From positions 1 through 64,000 of the forward strand of contig JBGAUW010000007.1 of NCBI GenBank assembly GCA_044228435.1: a stretch of DNA of 64,000 nucleotides, given 5' to 3'. The notes under the pieces were generated by a model. The model was not told the DNA's origin. It did no database searches and saw only the letters and a list, made by a program, of their open reading frames with translations. This document shows, piece after piece, positions 35,529-44,698 of the stretch; within the stretch, counting starts at the first letter, position 1; each line of letters starts with the position of its first letter. The translations under genes were made by a program, and so were the position numbers. This DNA is from Bog-950 sp044228435. GTDB taxonomy: Bacteria; Bacteroidota; Bacteroidia; Chitinophagales; LD1.

Positions 35529-36446
35529 TTAGTTCAAATACCTTGGTGAGGTATAGAATACCTTTTTCTCCTTAGGGCCGTTAATGCGGTAAATAAGCTG
35601 TATTTCGTGCGAGCCTGTTTGGTAGCGGCTTAGTTTGCCAAAGTCGAAATCGTAGGCGTAGCTGGCCATAAGGCTTTTGGTAATATGCACACCCAGCATA
35701 GCCCCGGCTGCATCTTTGCTGCGGTAAAGCAAGCCCACCACAATGCGTTTGTTCCAGGTTAGACTAAGGTTTACTTCGGCCTGTGCTATAAAATCTATAC
35801 TGCGAACAAACACTGCAGGGGTTAAGTTAATCTTAGAGTTTATATCCCAGCTGTATTTGGCGTAGCCAAAGTAGTGGCGAGGAACACGGAATGGTGTAGC
35901 GCTTTTCATGCCCTGGTCTAAATTAGATACCGAAAAACCAATGGTAGTGTTATAGCCGCTAAATTCTATACCAGCCGATAGAAATGCCTTAAACTTATTG
36001 GTATTGGTAAGCAGGGCGCTCTGGTCAACATTTTGCTGATCCTGGTAGCGCAATTCTTCGCCCTTTACAAAGGTATTAAACAAGCCTACGCCCAAGCCTA
36101 TCGAAAGTCTGGCGCGATCGTTCAAGCGCTGCGAATAAGCATACGATGCACGAACCGTTGTGAAGCGTTGCTTACCCAACATATCGTTGCTTACCACTAA
36201 ACCAACACCACCTTTAATTTTGGCAATACCCGCATAGGCATTGAACAAAAAAGTGCTTGGGGCCTCTTTAAAACCTACCCATTGTTGGCGGTATAAAGCG
36301 CTTATATAAATATCGCGTGTGTTGCCGCTAACTGCCGGGTTAAACACGTTGGTATTATAAGCAAAGTGCGCAATTACCGGTTCGTTTTGGGCTTTCACCT
36401 GAAACGCCGCGGTTACGATTGCTAATACGGTAAAGAGTTTTTTCAT
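35529..36446 (-). CDS. PorP/SprF-family outer-membrane protein
   Basis: 305 residues from the ATG at 36446. The frame also allows a TTG six bases earlier, but MKKLFTVLAIVTAAFQVKAQ is a standard signal peptide. The family pattern is clear: PVIAHFAYNTNVFNPAVSGNTRDIYISALYRQQWVGFKEAPSTFLFNAYAGI near the start, then alternating beta strands, and a C-terminal SYAYDFDFGKLSRYQTGSHEIQLIYRI typical of the barrel end. PorP and SprF proteins are T9SS accessory outer-membrane proteins, often encoded right after a type-B cargo and needed for its surface attachment. That is the arrangement here, as third gene after the 1861-residue protein and the OmpA-like protein. Confidence 0.95.
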   Translation of the reverse strand: MKKLFTVLAIVTAAFQVKAQNEPVIAHFAYNTNVFNPAVSGNTRDIYISALYRQQWVGFKEAPSTFLFNAYAGIAKIKGGVGLVVSNDMLGKQRFTTVRASYAYSQRLNDRARLSIGLGVGLFNTFVKGEELRYQDQQNVDQSALLTNTNKFKAFLSAGIEFSGYNTTIGFSVSNLDQGMKSATPFRVPRHYFGYAKYSWDINSKINLTPAVFVRSIDFIAQAEVNLSLTWNKRIVVGLLYRSKDAAGAMLGVHITKSLMASYAYDFDFGKLSRYQTGSHEIQLIYRINGPKEKKVFYTSPRYLN

Positions 36447-36530
36447 AATCAATACTTATTTGAATTTCTTATTTCTTTCTATCACTTTGTGCCTTACTAA
36501 GACGCGACTCATCACATCCCAATGGGCCAT

Positions 36531-38417
36531 TTATTTTTGAATAACCTGGAACGCCGTTCTTCTGTTTTGCTGGTGTTCCTCTTCTGTTTTTGCTCCTTTA
36601 ATTACCGGGTCGCTAAAGCCAAAGCCTTTGGCCGTTAAGCGGGCAGGATTAATGCCTTTGCTTACCAGGTAATCTACCACGCTTTTAGCCCGGTTTTGCG
36701 ATAGGGTAGTGTTGTATTCTACTTTACCACGCTCATCGGTATGCGAGTTTATCTGCACAAAAGCATCCGGTGTGTCATCCAATATCTTTACCAGCTTATC
36801 AAGGCTTGGTTTCGATTCTTCGCGCAGCACAAAACTGTCCAGGTCGTAGTAAATGTTATCAATCTTGATTTCTGTTTTCGGTATCTTCTTAATGGCAAAG
36901 TCGTAGTTGTAGCCAGTGTTTTTGCTAAACTCTTTCGAGAATTTCTCGCCTTGTGTAGTCAGTTTCTTGCTATCGCCAAAGTAGCCGGGGTTAAGCACAT
37001 TTATCTTGTAGTCCTGGTCTTGCTTTAAAGTAAAGGTGTATTCGCCGTTGGCGTTGGTAGTGGTGGTATCGGTAGTTCCGTCGGCCGCAGTTAATACTAC
37101 AGTCGCACCTACTACGGGTTGGTTATTATCTACATCAATTATTCTGCCTTTAACTATCAGGTTAACCGGTGTAAGCATAAAGCTATAAATATCATCATCA
37201 CCTAATCCGCCGCTGCGGTTAGATGACAGGTAGCCGCTTTTTCCATCGGTATTGTAAACCAGGTAAAAATCATCGCCGCTGCTGTTGAAAGGTGCTTTTA
37301 AATTTTGCGGTTTGCTAAAGGTTCCGTTAGCCAATACCGATACGAACAGGTCTAAACCGCCAAAGCCGGGCAGGCCTTCGGTGGAATAAATCAATGCTGA
37401 ATCGCGTACGGTAGGGAAAGCTTCATCAAACTCTGTATTGATAACGCTGCCTGCGTTAACAGGTTCGCTCCAGCTATCGCCGCTCTTTTTTAGCATCCAA
37501 ATGTCGTAACCACCCAGACCGCCATCCATTTTGGCCGCAAAGTATAAGGTGTTGCCATCTGCCGAAATGGCCGGTTGCTTCATGGTGGTTTTTTGAGTAA
37601 ACGATAGGGCTACCGGTTTTGGGGTTCCGAAGGTTGAGTTAGACTCGTCATAGCTAACCTCGTAAATACGGCAAAAATCATCTTTGCTTTTTGCATCGTT
37701 GCACCGGTTAAAGTAAGCAGTCTTGCTTTTTTCGCTATAGCTTAAGAAGCCTTCGTTTACTGCCGTATTTAAAGCAATTGCTTTTTGTGCCTTGCTCCAG
37801 GTTTTATTTTCCTTGCTGTAAGTAGTCTGGTAAATGTCAGAGAAAGCCTGCCCGTCGAAAGAGTAAACTTTCTCATCTTTTTCCTCCAGCCTTGCTGATG
37901 TAAATACTACTGCATTTTTAAGAGGCACGGCTGCATACTCTCCAAACGGAGTGTTTAGTCCACTTTCATTTTTAAAGGTAAACACCGAAGAGTCTTTCGG
38001 TAGGTTCATGATATAGTTAGTGTTGTTCAGTTGCAGGGTGGCTTCTTTATCTCCGGGCACAAGGGCTAAAAAGGCATCAAACTTTTCCTTAGCCAACTGG
38101 TATTTACCCTGCTTTAAATAGATAGAGCCCTGGTGGAACAGGTAGTTTGGATTGTTGTATCCCGAGCCTTTCGCTTTATCGTACCAGCTAATGGCCTCAT
38201 CCAGTTTGCCGGTGTAGCGATAGCTTTCGGCTACTTTAAAACGGATATCGCCCAAATCATCTTTCTTAGAAGGCTTGTTTAAAACCTTTTGATACAGGCC
38301 CAGCGCAGTGGTATACTCGCGGGCTGCAAAGGCCTCGTTAGCCATTTCGAGATTGGTTTGTGCCGAAGCTATTTTTAGCACAAACAACAATAAAAGTATG
38401 ATAGAATATTTTTTCAT
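36531..38417 (-). CDS. OmpA-family protein with TPR, PD40 propeller and regulatory-like domain
   Basis: 628 residues. Signal peptide (about 1-19). TPR-type repeats (about 22-135, EMANEAFAAREYTTALGLYQKVL and later units). A PD40/WD40-like propeller (about 150-415) has repeated 'Y.S....YFAAKMDGGLGGYDIWMLKK' and 'SSNRSGGLGDDDIYSF' blades. A carboxypeptidase regulatory-like domain follows (about 417-500). The C-terminal OmpA peptidoglycan-binding domain (about 515-628) has INSHTDERGKVEYNTTLSQNRAKSVVDYLVSKGI. This architecture is that of PorE-like and related proteins that tie T9SS-associated outer-membrane parts to peptidoglycan. It lies between the type-B cargo and PorP/SprF genes in one operon. 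Confidence 0.94.
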   Translation of the reverse strand: MKKYSIILLLLFVLKIASAQTNLEMANEAFAAREYTTALGLYQKVLNKPSKKDDLGDIRFKVAESYRYTGKLDEAISWYDKAKGSGYNNPNYLFHQGSIYLKQGKYQLAKEKFDAFLALVPGDKEATLQLNNTNYIMNLPKDSSVFTFKNESGLNTPFGEYAAVPLKNAVVFTSARLEEKDEKVYSFDGQAFSDIYQTTYSKENKTWSKAQKAIALNTAVNEGFLSYSEKSKTAYFNRCNDAKSKDDFCRIYEVSYDESNSTFGTPKPVALSFTQKTTMKQPAISADGNTLYFAAKMDGGLGGYDIWMLKKSGDSWSEPVNAGSVINTEFDEAFPTVRDSALIYSTEGLPGFGGLDLFVSVLANGTFSKPQNLKAPFNSSGDDFYLVYNTDGKSGYLSSNRSGGLGDDDIYSFMLTPVNLIVKGRIIDVDNNQPVVGATVVLTAADGTTDTTTTNANGEYTFTLKQDQDYKINVLNPGYFGDSKKLTTQGEKFSKEFSKNTGYNYDFAIKKIPKTEIKIDNIYYDLDSFVLREESKPSLDKLVKILDDTPDAFVQINSHTDERGKVEYNTTLSQNRAKSVVDYLVSKGINPARLTAKGFGFSDPVIKGAKTEEEHQQNRRTAFQVIQK

Positions 38418-38473
38418 GGTCGGTTTGGGTTCTTTCTTAATTAGGGTTGCAGCTTTATTAAAACGAACTATAG

Positions 38474-41400
38474 TTAATCTTCAATTAGCAATACCGTTCC
38501 TTTAATAGCGTTCTTTCTATCGGTTATGTTATCCAGCATTACTACATAGTAATAAGTGCCCGGCGAAACCTTATCGCCTTTATAGCGGCCATCCCATCCA
38601 TCGCGGCCCTGGTAAAGGGTTTGGCCCCAGCGGTTGGTTATTACTAAATCGTAGTTTTTAAGAAATACATCGTTTACCCCATCGGTGTTAGGTGTAAAGG
38701 CATTTGGAAAGTCTATAACATGTACTGCGCTATCTACTTTTTCGGCAGCACAGCCTTTAAATACTGCGCTAACGCTTACCACATCGAGGTCGTTCAGTTT
38801 GCTGCTGCCCCAGGTATTACCGGGTCCGTTTTGTACCGAACTACCATTAAGGAAAAATTCGTAGCTGTCAAACGAATCGGGCACTGCTGTAAAGTTGATA
38901 AGCTCGTTAGGGAAAATAATGTTGTAAGGCTTATCGCTGGTTAGGTATACTACCGGTTGCGCATTAACTACAACGGTAGCTGCAACGCGGCCCTGCAGGT
39001 TGGTGCAACCGCCGGCTGAGGTAGCCTGTGCATAGTATGTAGTATTGGCGATTAAATTGCCCGTAGTGTAAGTAATGCCCGAATCGATAGGGGAGCCTCC
39101 GGTAGCAACATCGTACCACTTAACCGATGTGCCTTGCGGTGAAACATTGGCAGTAAGGGTGGTAGATGTATTAAAGCAAATAGTATCGTTTGTAGCAATA
39201 ATACCTACCACAGTAGGTGCACCGGTAACATTTACGGTTATTGGTAAGCGGTTGCTACTGTTGGTGCAACCAAACTCATTAATAACTTCTAAGTAATAAA
39301 CCGTGGTAGTTGAAGGCGTAACCGTTAGGGGCGAAGTGCCCACCAGATTACCGCCGGCGGCAGCATCGTAAAAATTGTAGTTTACTACACCGCCGGTTGA
39401 GTTGGTGGCGGTAATTGTAGCACTAAGTCCTTCGCAAATAGTTGTTTGATTATTGGTAAGGTTAATGGTAGGTGCTGTAGGTGCCGGGTGAACATTTACG
39501 CTTAAGGTAGAAGCTGATGAGTTACCACAAGTGTTGGTGGCTACTACGCTTACTATGTGTGTTCCTGCAGTGGCCCATGTAATGGTAGCGCTGGTAGTTC
39601 CTTGGCCGCCGCTTACGGTGCCGCCGCTGCCTACCGTCCAGGCGTACGAGGTTGCATTAGGAATAGCGCTGATAGAGTAAATCTCGGCACCCGGACAAAC
39701 ACCGGTATCGCCCACTATTACTGAATTCATGATAGGAGCAGGGGCCTGTAAGTTAACTGTTATAGAAGATGCTGTGCTACCACCGCAATTATTGCCGGCG
39801 CTTACCGATACCGTAAAAGTTCCGTTGGTAGAGCCCCAACTAACATCAATAGAAGTAGTGCCTTGTCCGGTCACTATAGTGCCGCCACCCGAAACTGACC
39901 AAGTATAATTAGAAGCACCCGGAACAGATGAAATAGAATAGGTAGCTGTATCGTTACCGCAGGTGGTAAGCGAACCATTAATAGTAGAAGGAGTTAAAGG
40001 CGTAGCGTTTACTAAAACAGGCACTGTATCGCTAAGGCTGCCGCAGGCATTAGTAGCTGTAACTATGTAGTTGCCGCTTGCCGCAGTAGTAGCCCCGGTA
40101 ATAGATGGACTTTGAATGTTAGAGGTGAAACTGTTAGGGCCTGTCCAGTTCCAGCTGTTCACATTGGTGCCGCTTGCGCTTAGGTTAATATTGCCACCTG
40201 CGCAAATGGTATCATCGGGTGCTGCTGATGAAGTAAGGTTTTCTATTAAAGTATCTACCTGTATGGTAACTGTAGCAGTTTGATTTCCGCAACCATTTAC
40301 CCCGGTAACGGTGTAAGTTCCGCTGGCGGCAACAGTAGCATTGGTGATGGCAGGGTTCTGCTGAGTGCTGGTAAATCCGTTAGGGCCAGTCCAGCTATAT
40401 TCGTTTACGTTGGTGCCTGTAGCGGTTAAATTAATAGTGCCGGTGTTGCAAATATTTAAGCCGGTAGTGGCGCTGGCTGTTAAACCAATAATAGCATCGT
40501 TAAATAAGGCATTAATAGTAGCCGTTTGGCTACCGCAGGCATTGGTAGCAGTAAGGGTATAAATTCCCGATGCTGCTGTGGTGGCATTAGGCACCGATGT
40601 GTTTTGTGTAGCCGCTGTAAAGTTGTTAGGGCCGCTCCAGCTCCAGGTGTTAACGTTAGTGCCACTTGCATTTAGGCTTAAAGTGCCACCTGCGCAAATG
40701 GTATCGTTAGGTGTAGCCGATGATGTAAGGTTTTGAATTACTGTATCTACCTGTATAGTAACCGAAGCGTTTTGGCTGCCGCAGGCATTGTTGGCTGTAA
40801 CGGTATAAACACCATTAGCAGCCTGGGTTGCATTGGTAATGGTTGGGTTTTGCTGGGTACTGGTAAATCCATTAGGGCCGGTCCAGCTAAAGCCGGTTAC
40901 GTTGGCACCACCAGCGCTTAAGCTAATGTTTGCCCCGCTGCAAATGTTAGTGCCGGTAGTTGCGGTAGCGGTAAGTGTTCCAATGGCGTTATTTACTACT
41001 ACTGCTACATTCGCAGTTTGGGTACCGCAGGCATTTGATGCAGTAACGGTATAAGTGCCGGTTGCTGCGGTAGTGGAATTAGGTATAGTAGGGTTTTGCA
41101 GCGATGATGTAAAGCCATTAGGGCCGCTCCAGCTCCAGGTATTTACTTGTGTGCCGCTACCTATAAGACTTATGGTGCTACCGGCGCATAAAGTATCATT
41201 GGGGCTGGCATTTACCGCTAAGTTTTGTATGGCTGCGTCTACATCTACATTAACAGTAGCTGTACCGGTACCACACACGTTAGTAGCAGTAAGGGTATAT
41301 AATCCGCTATCGGCCAAAGTGATATTGGCTACACCCGGATTTTGAAGGGTAGACGTAAAGCCGTTAGGCCCTGTCCAGCTCCATGAAGTAGCGCCGGTAG

Positions 41401-44059
41401 AGTTGCCGCTTAAACTTAAAGTAGAGTTATTACAAATATTAGTAAGGTTGGCGGTAGCTGTAGTGTTTTGCGGAGCAGAAGATAGGCTCACGTTAACCGT
41501 GCTTTGTGCCGAACCACAGGTGTTGGTAGCTACCAATGTATAAGTGCCGGCATTTGCTGCCTGGAAGTTATTAATGGTATTGTTAAGCTGGGCCGAAGTA
41601 TAACTTGCCGGTCCGCTCCAGCTGTAAGTAGTTGCACCTGTTGCACTGCCGCTTAAGCTTAGGGTTGTGCCCGGGCAAACTGATGCGGGATTGGCTGAAG
41701 CAGTTACGCTTAGGGGAATATCGTTTACTGTAACATCTACGGTGCCAACGGTGTTACCGCAACCATTGGTGGCGGTAAAGGTATAAGTGCCCGTTGCATT
41801 GGCTTGTGCATTTACCACTGAAGTATTTTGAGTGGACGCGCTAAAGCTGTTTGGACCGCTCCAGGTATAAGAACTTGCACCGGTAGCATTGCCTGTTAAG
41901 TTTACCGTGTTACCGGCACAGGCCGGGTTAGGGTTAGCAGTAGCCGATACACCTTGCGGCACATTATTTACCGTAAGTGTTACCGAAGCCGAACCACTGC
42001 CGCAAGCGTTTGATGCAGTAAGCGTATAAAGACCAGCCTGGTTGCTTTGAATATTATTTAGTGCAGGGCTTTGCGAAGAAGATGTATAACTGTTAGGACC
42101 CGTCCAGCTCCAGGTAGTAACACCTGTTCCACCACCGGTTAACGTTACGTTTGCCCCAACACATGCCGGGTTAGGGGAAGCAGAGGCAGTAACGCCCGAA
42201 ACATTGCTTTGCACGGTTACCGCCAGTGTATTTGACGATGTGCCACACGCATTAATTGCAGTTACCGAAACCGTGTATGGCCCACCCGGTGTTGTCCAGT
42301 TAGCAGTGCCGGTTGTACCGGTGCCGCTTATTGATCCGCCGCCACTTACGCTCCAGCTATAGGTAGTAGCATTAGTTACTGCGGTAATAGTATAAGCCTG
42401 GTTGCCCACACAAGGATTGGTTTGGCCACCGATAGCGCCTACCAGCCCCGGTGGCTGAATAACTGTAACGGCAACGCTGGCACGCGGGCTAACGCAACCG
42501 GGATTGTTATTGTCATCGGCCTCTACATAATAAGTAGTACTCGCCGAAGGGTTAAAAGTTTTTGGGGCATCGCCAACCGATATGCCACCGCTTGGCTGCG
42601 TATAAATATGGTAAGTAACGTTGCTGCCACCGGTAGCTGATATAGTAGTTGCCGAACCCGGACAAATATTATTAGCCGAGGCGGTTACCGTTGGTGTTGG
42701 GGGGGCTGTGCAGGCAATAACCCGGCATTGTATTACTACCCCCGGTGTAACCGAGGTGGCTGTAAGGCTAACGTTGCTACTTGTATTAGTTGTTACAATA
42801 GTGGGTGTAAAGGCAGTGAATGATGGCGAATAAGAAGAGCGAACAAAAGTGGCGTTCGTAGCCGGGCAGGTAGCACCCGTGCCCTGGTTGCCATTAATAT
42901 CGGTTTTGGTAATAGCAAAATCGTATCCGCCACCTCCGCCACCGGTATCGGCACTAAGGCTATTCATTAAAAAGCCCGAATCGGCAGTTTGTATACCGGT
43001 AGGTAATATGGAGATGAATGAATTATAGGATTTTGCAAATATTTGGCTACCGGTGTTGCGGTCCACTTTAGCTACAATGGTAGTAAATGCCGAAAAGGTT
43101 GCACCCGAACCAAACAGGGCAAAATTATTATCGAAGGTTTTAGTAAGGTTACCTGCACTTACCGCTAAGCCCGCTGTAACATAGGTACTGTTAGTACCTG
43201 TTACTGTGGGGCCGCTATTAGGGGCGCTAACATTAAGCAGGTAAACGCTAACACCATTTATCCCTGTTAGTACTACATTATTGCCGGCGTCCAGCAATAT
43301 AGATTGTGCATCATCGGCACCAAAGCGGTTTGCCCACTGAAAAGCTCCTGTTTTATCTGTTTTAATAATAACCGCATCGTTATTTCCATCTGGCGCTACT
43401 GTGGTAACCCCACCTATAAAAACATAACCATCGCTGGTTTCCGCTACATCACTCAAATAGTCATCATCATCAAAAGCGGTTGTGTAAAAGAAAACTTTGG
43501 TCCAACTTACGTTTCCGCTGGCATCTACTTTAAGGGCAAACATTTTTGATGAATCCTGGCGGGCTATGGCGCCTGCACCATCCGGGTCTACCTTAGAACA
43601 TGAACCTGCTACCAGGTAACCACCATCCGAAGTTTGTATAACCTTGCTACCCGCAGCAGAAGCGCCAGATACCGGCAGATACCTTTTGCTCCAGGTAACA
43701 CCAAAGGTGGCAGTAGTTTTTATTAATAAACATTGGCCACCTGCGCTACCGGTAGCTATGTAACCTCCGGCGCTGCTATTTTTCACGTCCTCTAAATCTA
43801 CATCGCTAAAAAAACCATTGCTAAAAGTGCTGCTGCGCACATGGTTGCCGTTTAGGTTCACCTCCACCAATGCACCTTGTATACCAAGTAATTGCTGGGT
43901 GGTAGCCGAAAATACGTAGTTTCCCCCGCCCGGTGCCTGCACCATGCCTGTAGGGATATCGAACAAGCCTAAATTGTATTGGGTACGGAATGTTGTTTGT
44001 TGCGCAATAGCCGAAAATAGCAACGCCAGCGCTACCAGCGATAAATAGAACTTTTTCAT
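38474..44059 (-). CDS. Giant type-B T9SS surface protein with nine tandem Ig-like repeats
   Basis: 1861 residues. Signal peptide (about 1-20). The N-terminal ~400 residues resemble a propeller-like domain (GGYIATGSAGGQCLLIKTTATFGVTWSKRY, TSDGGYLVAGSCSK and ETSDGYVFIGGVTT repeats). Ig-like modules then begin, including nine consecutive ~81-residue units. Their consensus is 'ICAGxTLSLSASGTNVNTWSWTGPNGFTSTxQNPTIxNATTAASGTYTVTATNACGSQTATVxVxV'. PKD-like and further Ig-like domains (TPSTTTVYYLEV) follow. The C-terminus VIDFPNAFTPNTDGVNDVFLKNYDLVITNRWGQTLYQGRDGWDGRYKGDKVSPGTYYYVVML is the type-B (gliding-motility-associated, CHU_C) sorting domain. It heads an operon with OmpA-like and PorP/SprF genes and is probably a long surface adhesin. 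Confidence 0.94.
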   Translation of the reverse strand: MKKFYLSLVALALLFSAIAQQTTFRTQYNLGLFDIPTGMVQAPGGGNYVFSATTQQLLGIQGALVEVNLNGNHVRSSTFSNGFFSDVDLEDVKNSSAGGYIATGSAGGQCLLIKTTATFGVTWSKRYLPVSGASAAGSKVIQTSDGGYLVAGSCSKVDPDGAGAIARQDSSKMFALKVDASGNVSWTKVFFYTTAFDDDDYLSDVAETSDGYVFIGGVTTVAPDGNNDAVIIKTDKTGAFQWANRFGADDAQSILLDAGNNVVLTGINGVSVYLLNVSAPNSGPTVTGTNSTYVTAGLAVSAGNLTKTFDNNFALFGSGATFSAFTTIVAKVDRNTGSQIFAKSYNSFISILPTGIQTADSGFLMNSLSADTGGGGGGYDFAITKTDINGNQGTGATCPATNATFVRSSYSPSFTAFTPTIVTTNTSSNVSLTATSVTPGVVIQCRVIACTAPPTPTVTASANNICPGSATTISATGGSNVTYHIYTQPSGGISVGDAPKTFNPSASTTYYVEADDNNNPGCVSPRASVAVTVIQPPGLVGAIGGQTNPCVGNQAYTITAVTNATTYSWSVSGGGSISGTGTTGTANWTTPGGPYTVSVTAINACGTSSNTLAVTVQSNVSGVTASASPNPACVGANVTLTGGGTGVTTWSWTGPNSYTSSSQSPALNNIQSNQAGLYTLTASNACGSGSASVTLTVNNVPQGVSATANPNPACAGNTVNLTGNATGASSYTWSGPNSFSASTQNTSVVNAQANATGTYTFTATNGCGNTVGTVDVTVNDIPLSVTASANPASVCPGTTLSLSGSATGATTYSWSGPASYTSAQLNNTINNFQAANAGTYTLVATNTCGSAQSTVNVSLSSAPQNTTATANLTNICNNSTLSLSGNSTGATSWSWTGPNGFTSTLQNPGVANITLADSGLYTLTATNVCGTGTATVNVDVDAAIQNLAVNASPNDTLCAGSTISLIGSGTQVNTWSWSGPNGFTSSLQNPTIPNSTTAATGTYTVTASNACGTQTANVAVVVNNAIGTLTATATTGTNICSGANISLSAGGANVTGFSWTGPNGFTSTQQNPTITNATQAANGVYTVTANNACGSQNASVTIQVDTVIQNLTSSATPNDTICAGGTLSLNASGTNVNTWSWSGPNNFTAATQNTSVPNATTAASGIYTLTATNACGSQTATINALFNDAIIGLTASATTGLNICNTGTINLTATGTNVNEYSWTGPNGFTSTQQNPAITNATVAASGTYTVTGVNGCGNQTATVTIQVDTLIENLTSSAAPDDTICAGGNINLSASGTNVNSWNWTGPNSFTSNIQSPSITGATTAASGNYIVTATNACGSLSDTVPVLVNATPLTPSTINGSLTTCGNDTATYSISSVPGASNYTWSVSGGGTIVTGQGTTSIDVSWGSTNGTFTVSVSAGNNCGGSTASSITVNLQAPAPIMNSVIVGDTGVCPGAEIYSISAIPNATSYAWTVGSGGTVSGGQGTTSATITWATAGTHIVSVVATNTCGNSSASTLSVNVHPAPTAPTINLTNNQTTICEGLSATITATNSTGGVVNYNFYDAAAGGNLVGTSPLTVTPSTTTVYYLEVINEFGCTNSSNRLPITVNVTGAPTVVGIIATNDTICFNTSTTLTANVSPQGTSVKWYDVATGGSPIDSGITYTTGNLIANTTYYAQATSAGGCTNLQGRVAATVVVNAQPVVYLTSDKPYNIIFPNELINFTAVPDSFDSYEFFLNGSSVQNGPGNTWGSSKLNDLDVVSVSAVFKGCAAEKVDSAVHVIDFPNAFTPNTDGVNDVFLKNYDLVITNRWGQTLYQGRDGWDGRYKGDKVSPGTYYYVVMLDNITDRKNAIKGTVLLIED
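39999..42202 (-). repeat. Nine tandem ~245-bp Ig-like coding repeats with a two-unit higher-order period
   Basis: Units of about 81-82 residues are spaced about 245 bases apart, judged from the WSWTGPNGFTS-like core in each. The last five alternate between two kinds. Units 6 and 8 share a TATTGxNIC start and a VTIQVDT[VL]I end. Units 5, 7 and 9 share a PNDT[IL]CAG-type start. This indicates duplication of a two-domain block. Confidence 0.8.
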
Positions 44060-44186
44060 GTAGATTAGAGTGTGTACGCGGTAAATATATAAAAGCGGGA
44101 AAAGAAAAGTAATTTTTTCTTAATGCACGCTTTATACCGGTTTTACATGCATAAAAAGCATCCGTTTACACCGGTTAAATAAAAAA

Positions 44187-44211
44187 TCCCCGGCCTGTTA
44201 AAGCACGGGGA
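44187..44211 (-). terminator. Rho-independent terminator of the 108-residue secreted protein gene
   Basis: TCCCCG (44187-44192) pairs with CGGGGA (44206-44211). On the minus strand it is followed by TTTTTTATTT. It lies about 34 bases after the stop of the gene at 44245-44571 and is correctly oriented. Confidence 0.75.
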
Positions 44212-44244
44212 CTTTACCCTATTTCACCCTAATTACTGTTTATA

Positions 44245-44571
44245 CTAAAAACGGTTTTGTCCGTCGTGTTTTTGATGATAAATATGCCGGCTTGCTTTAG
44301 CCTGTTCGCTCTTAATGTAAGCTCTTTCGCCCGGGGTAACTACACCATCGGCACGGGCACATTTTTTATCGTGGTGTATTTTAGCCTGCTGCATTTGCAG
44401 GCGGGCGGCCTCTTTGCGGGTTAATTCGCCACTTCTAACTCCCTGGCGTATTCTGTGTTGTTCGTTCCGGCTGGTATGTTTAATGCCCAGTGTATGCTGT
44501 TGGGCTGTAGCTGTTTGCGATAACAAAGCGCCTGTTAAAAACACCATTAAGCCTGCAATTATTCTTTTCAT
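44245..44571 (-). CDS. Small secreted basic protein (108 aa)
   Basis: ATG at 44571. Signal peptide MKRIIAGLMVFLTGALLSQTATAQ. The mature protein is strongly basic and helical. It contains RIRQGVRSGELTRKEAARLQMQQAKI followed by RADGVVTPGERAYIKSEQAKASRHIYHQKHD. The 'RxxQGxxSGxLTxxEAxxL' pattern, with 'aDGxvtxxER', recurs in widely distributed small periplasmic proteins of unknown role that look like paired EF-hand-like helices. It has its own terminator and is divergent from fabG. Location periplasm. Function unknown. Confidence 0.8.
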   Translation of the reverse strand: MKRIIAGLMVFLTGALLSQTATAQQHTLGIKHTSRNEQHRIRQGVRSGELTRKEAARLQMQQAKIHHDKKCARADGVVTPGERAYIKSEQAKASRHIYHQKHDGQNRF

Positions 44572-44698
44572 GATTTCTGTTTTTACTGGTTATAAATATT
44601 CGTTTAAATGTTTATGTGGGTATGACGGCGAGGTGCTTGAAAGGTTTAATTCATTAGCTGACTTTTTTTTTCTTTCTTCGAACCGAAAACAAATAAAG

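Noticed and set aside
40365..41345. Several plus-strand open frames opposite the adhesin repeats with similar translations
   Set aside because: They are mirror images of the tandem Ig-like repeats (NPLGPVQL... is the reverse frame of the WTGPNGFTS core) and recur only because the repeats do.
44414..44698. N-terminal extension of fabG from an upstream start
   Set aside because: It overlaps the divergent small secreted protein gene and would place 95 unrelated residues before the normal FabG start.
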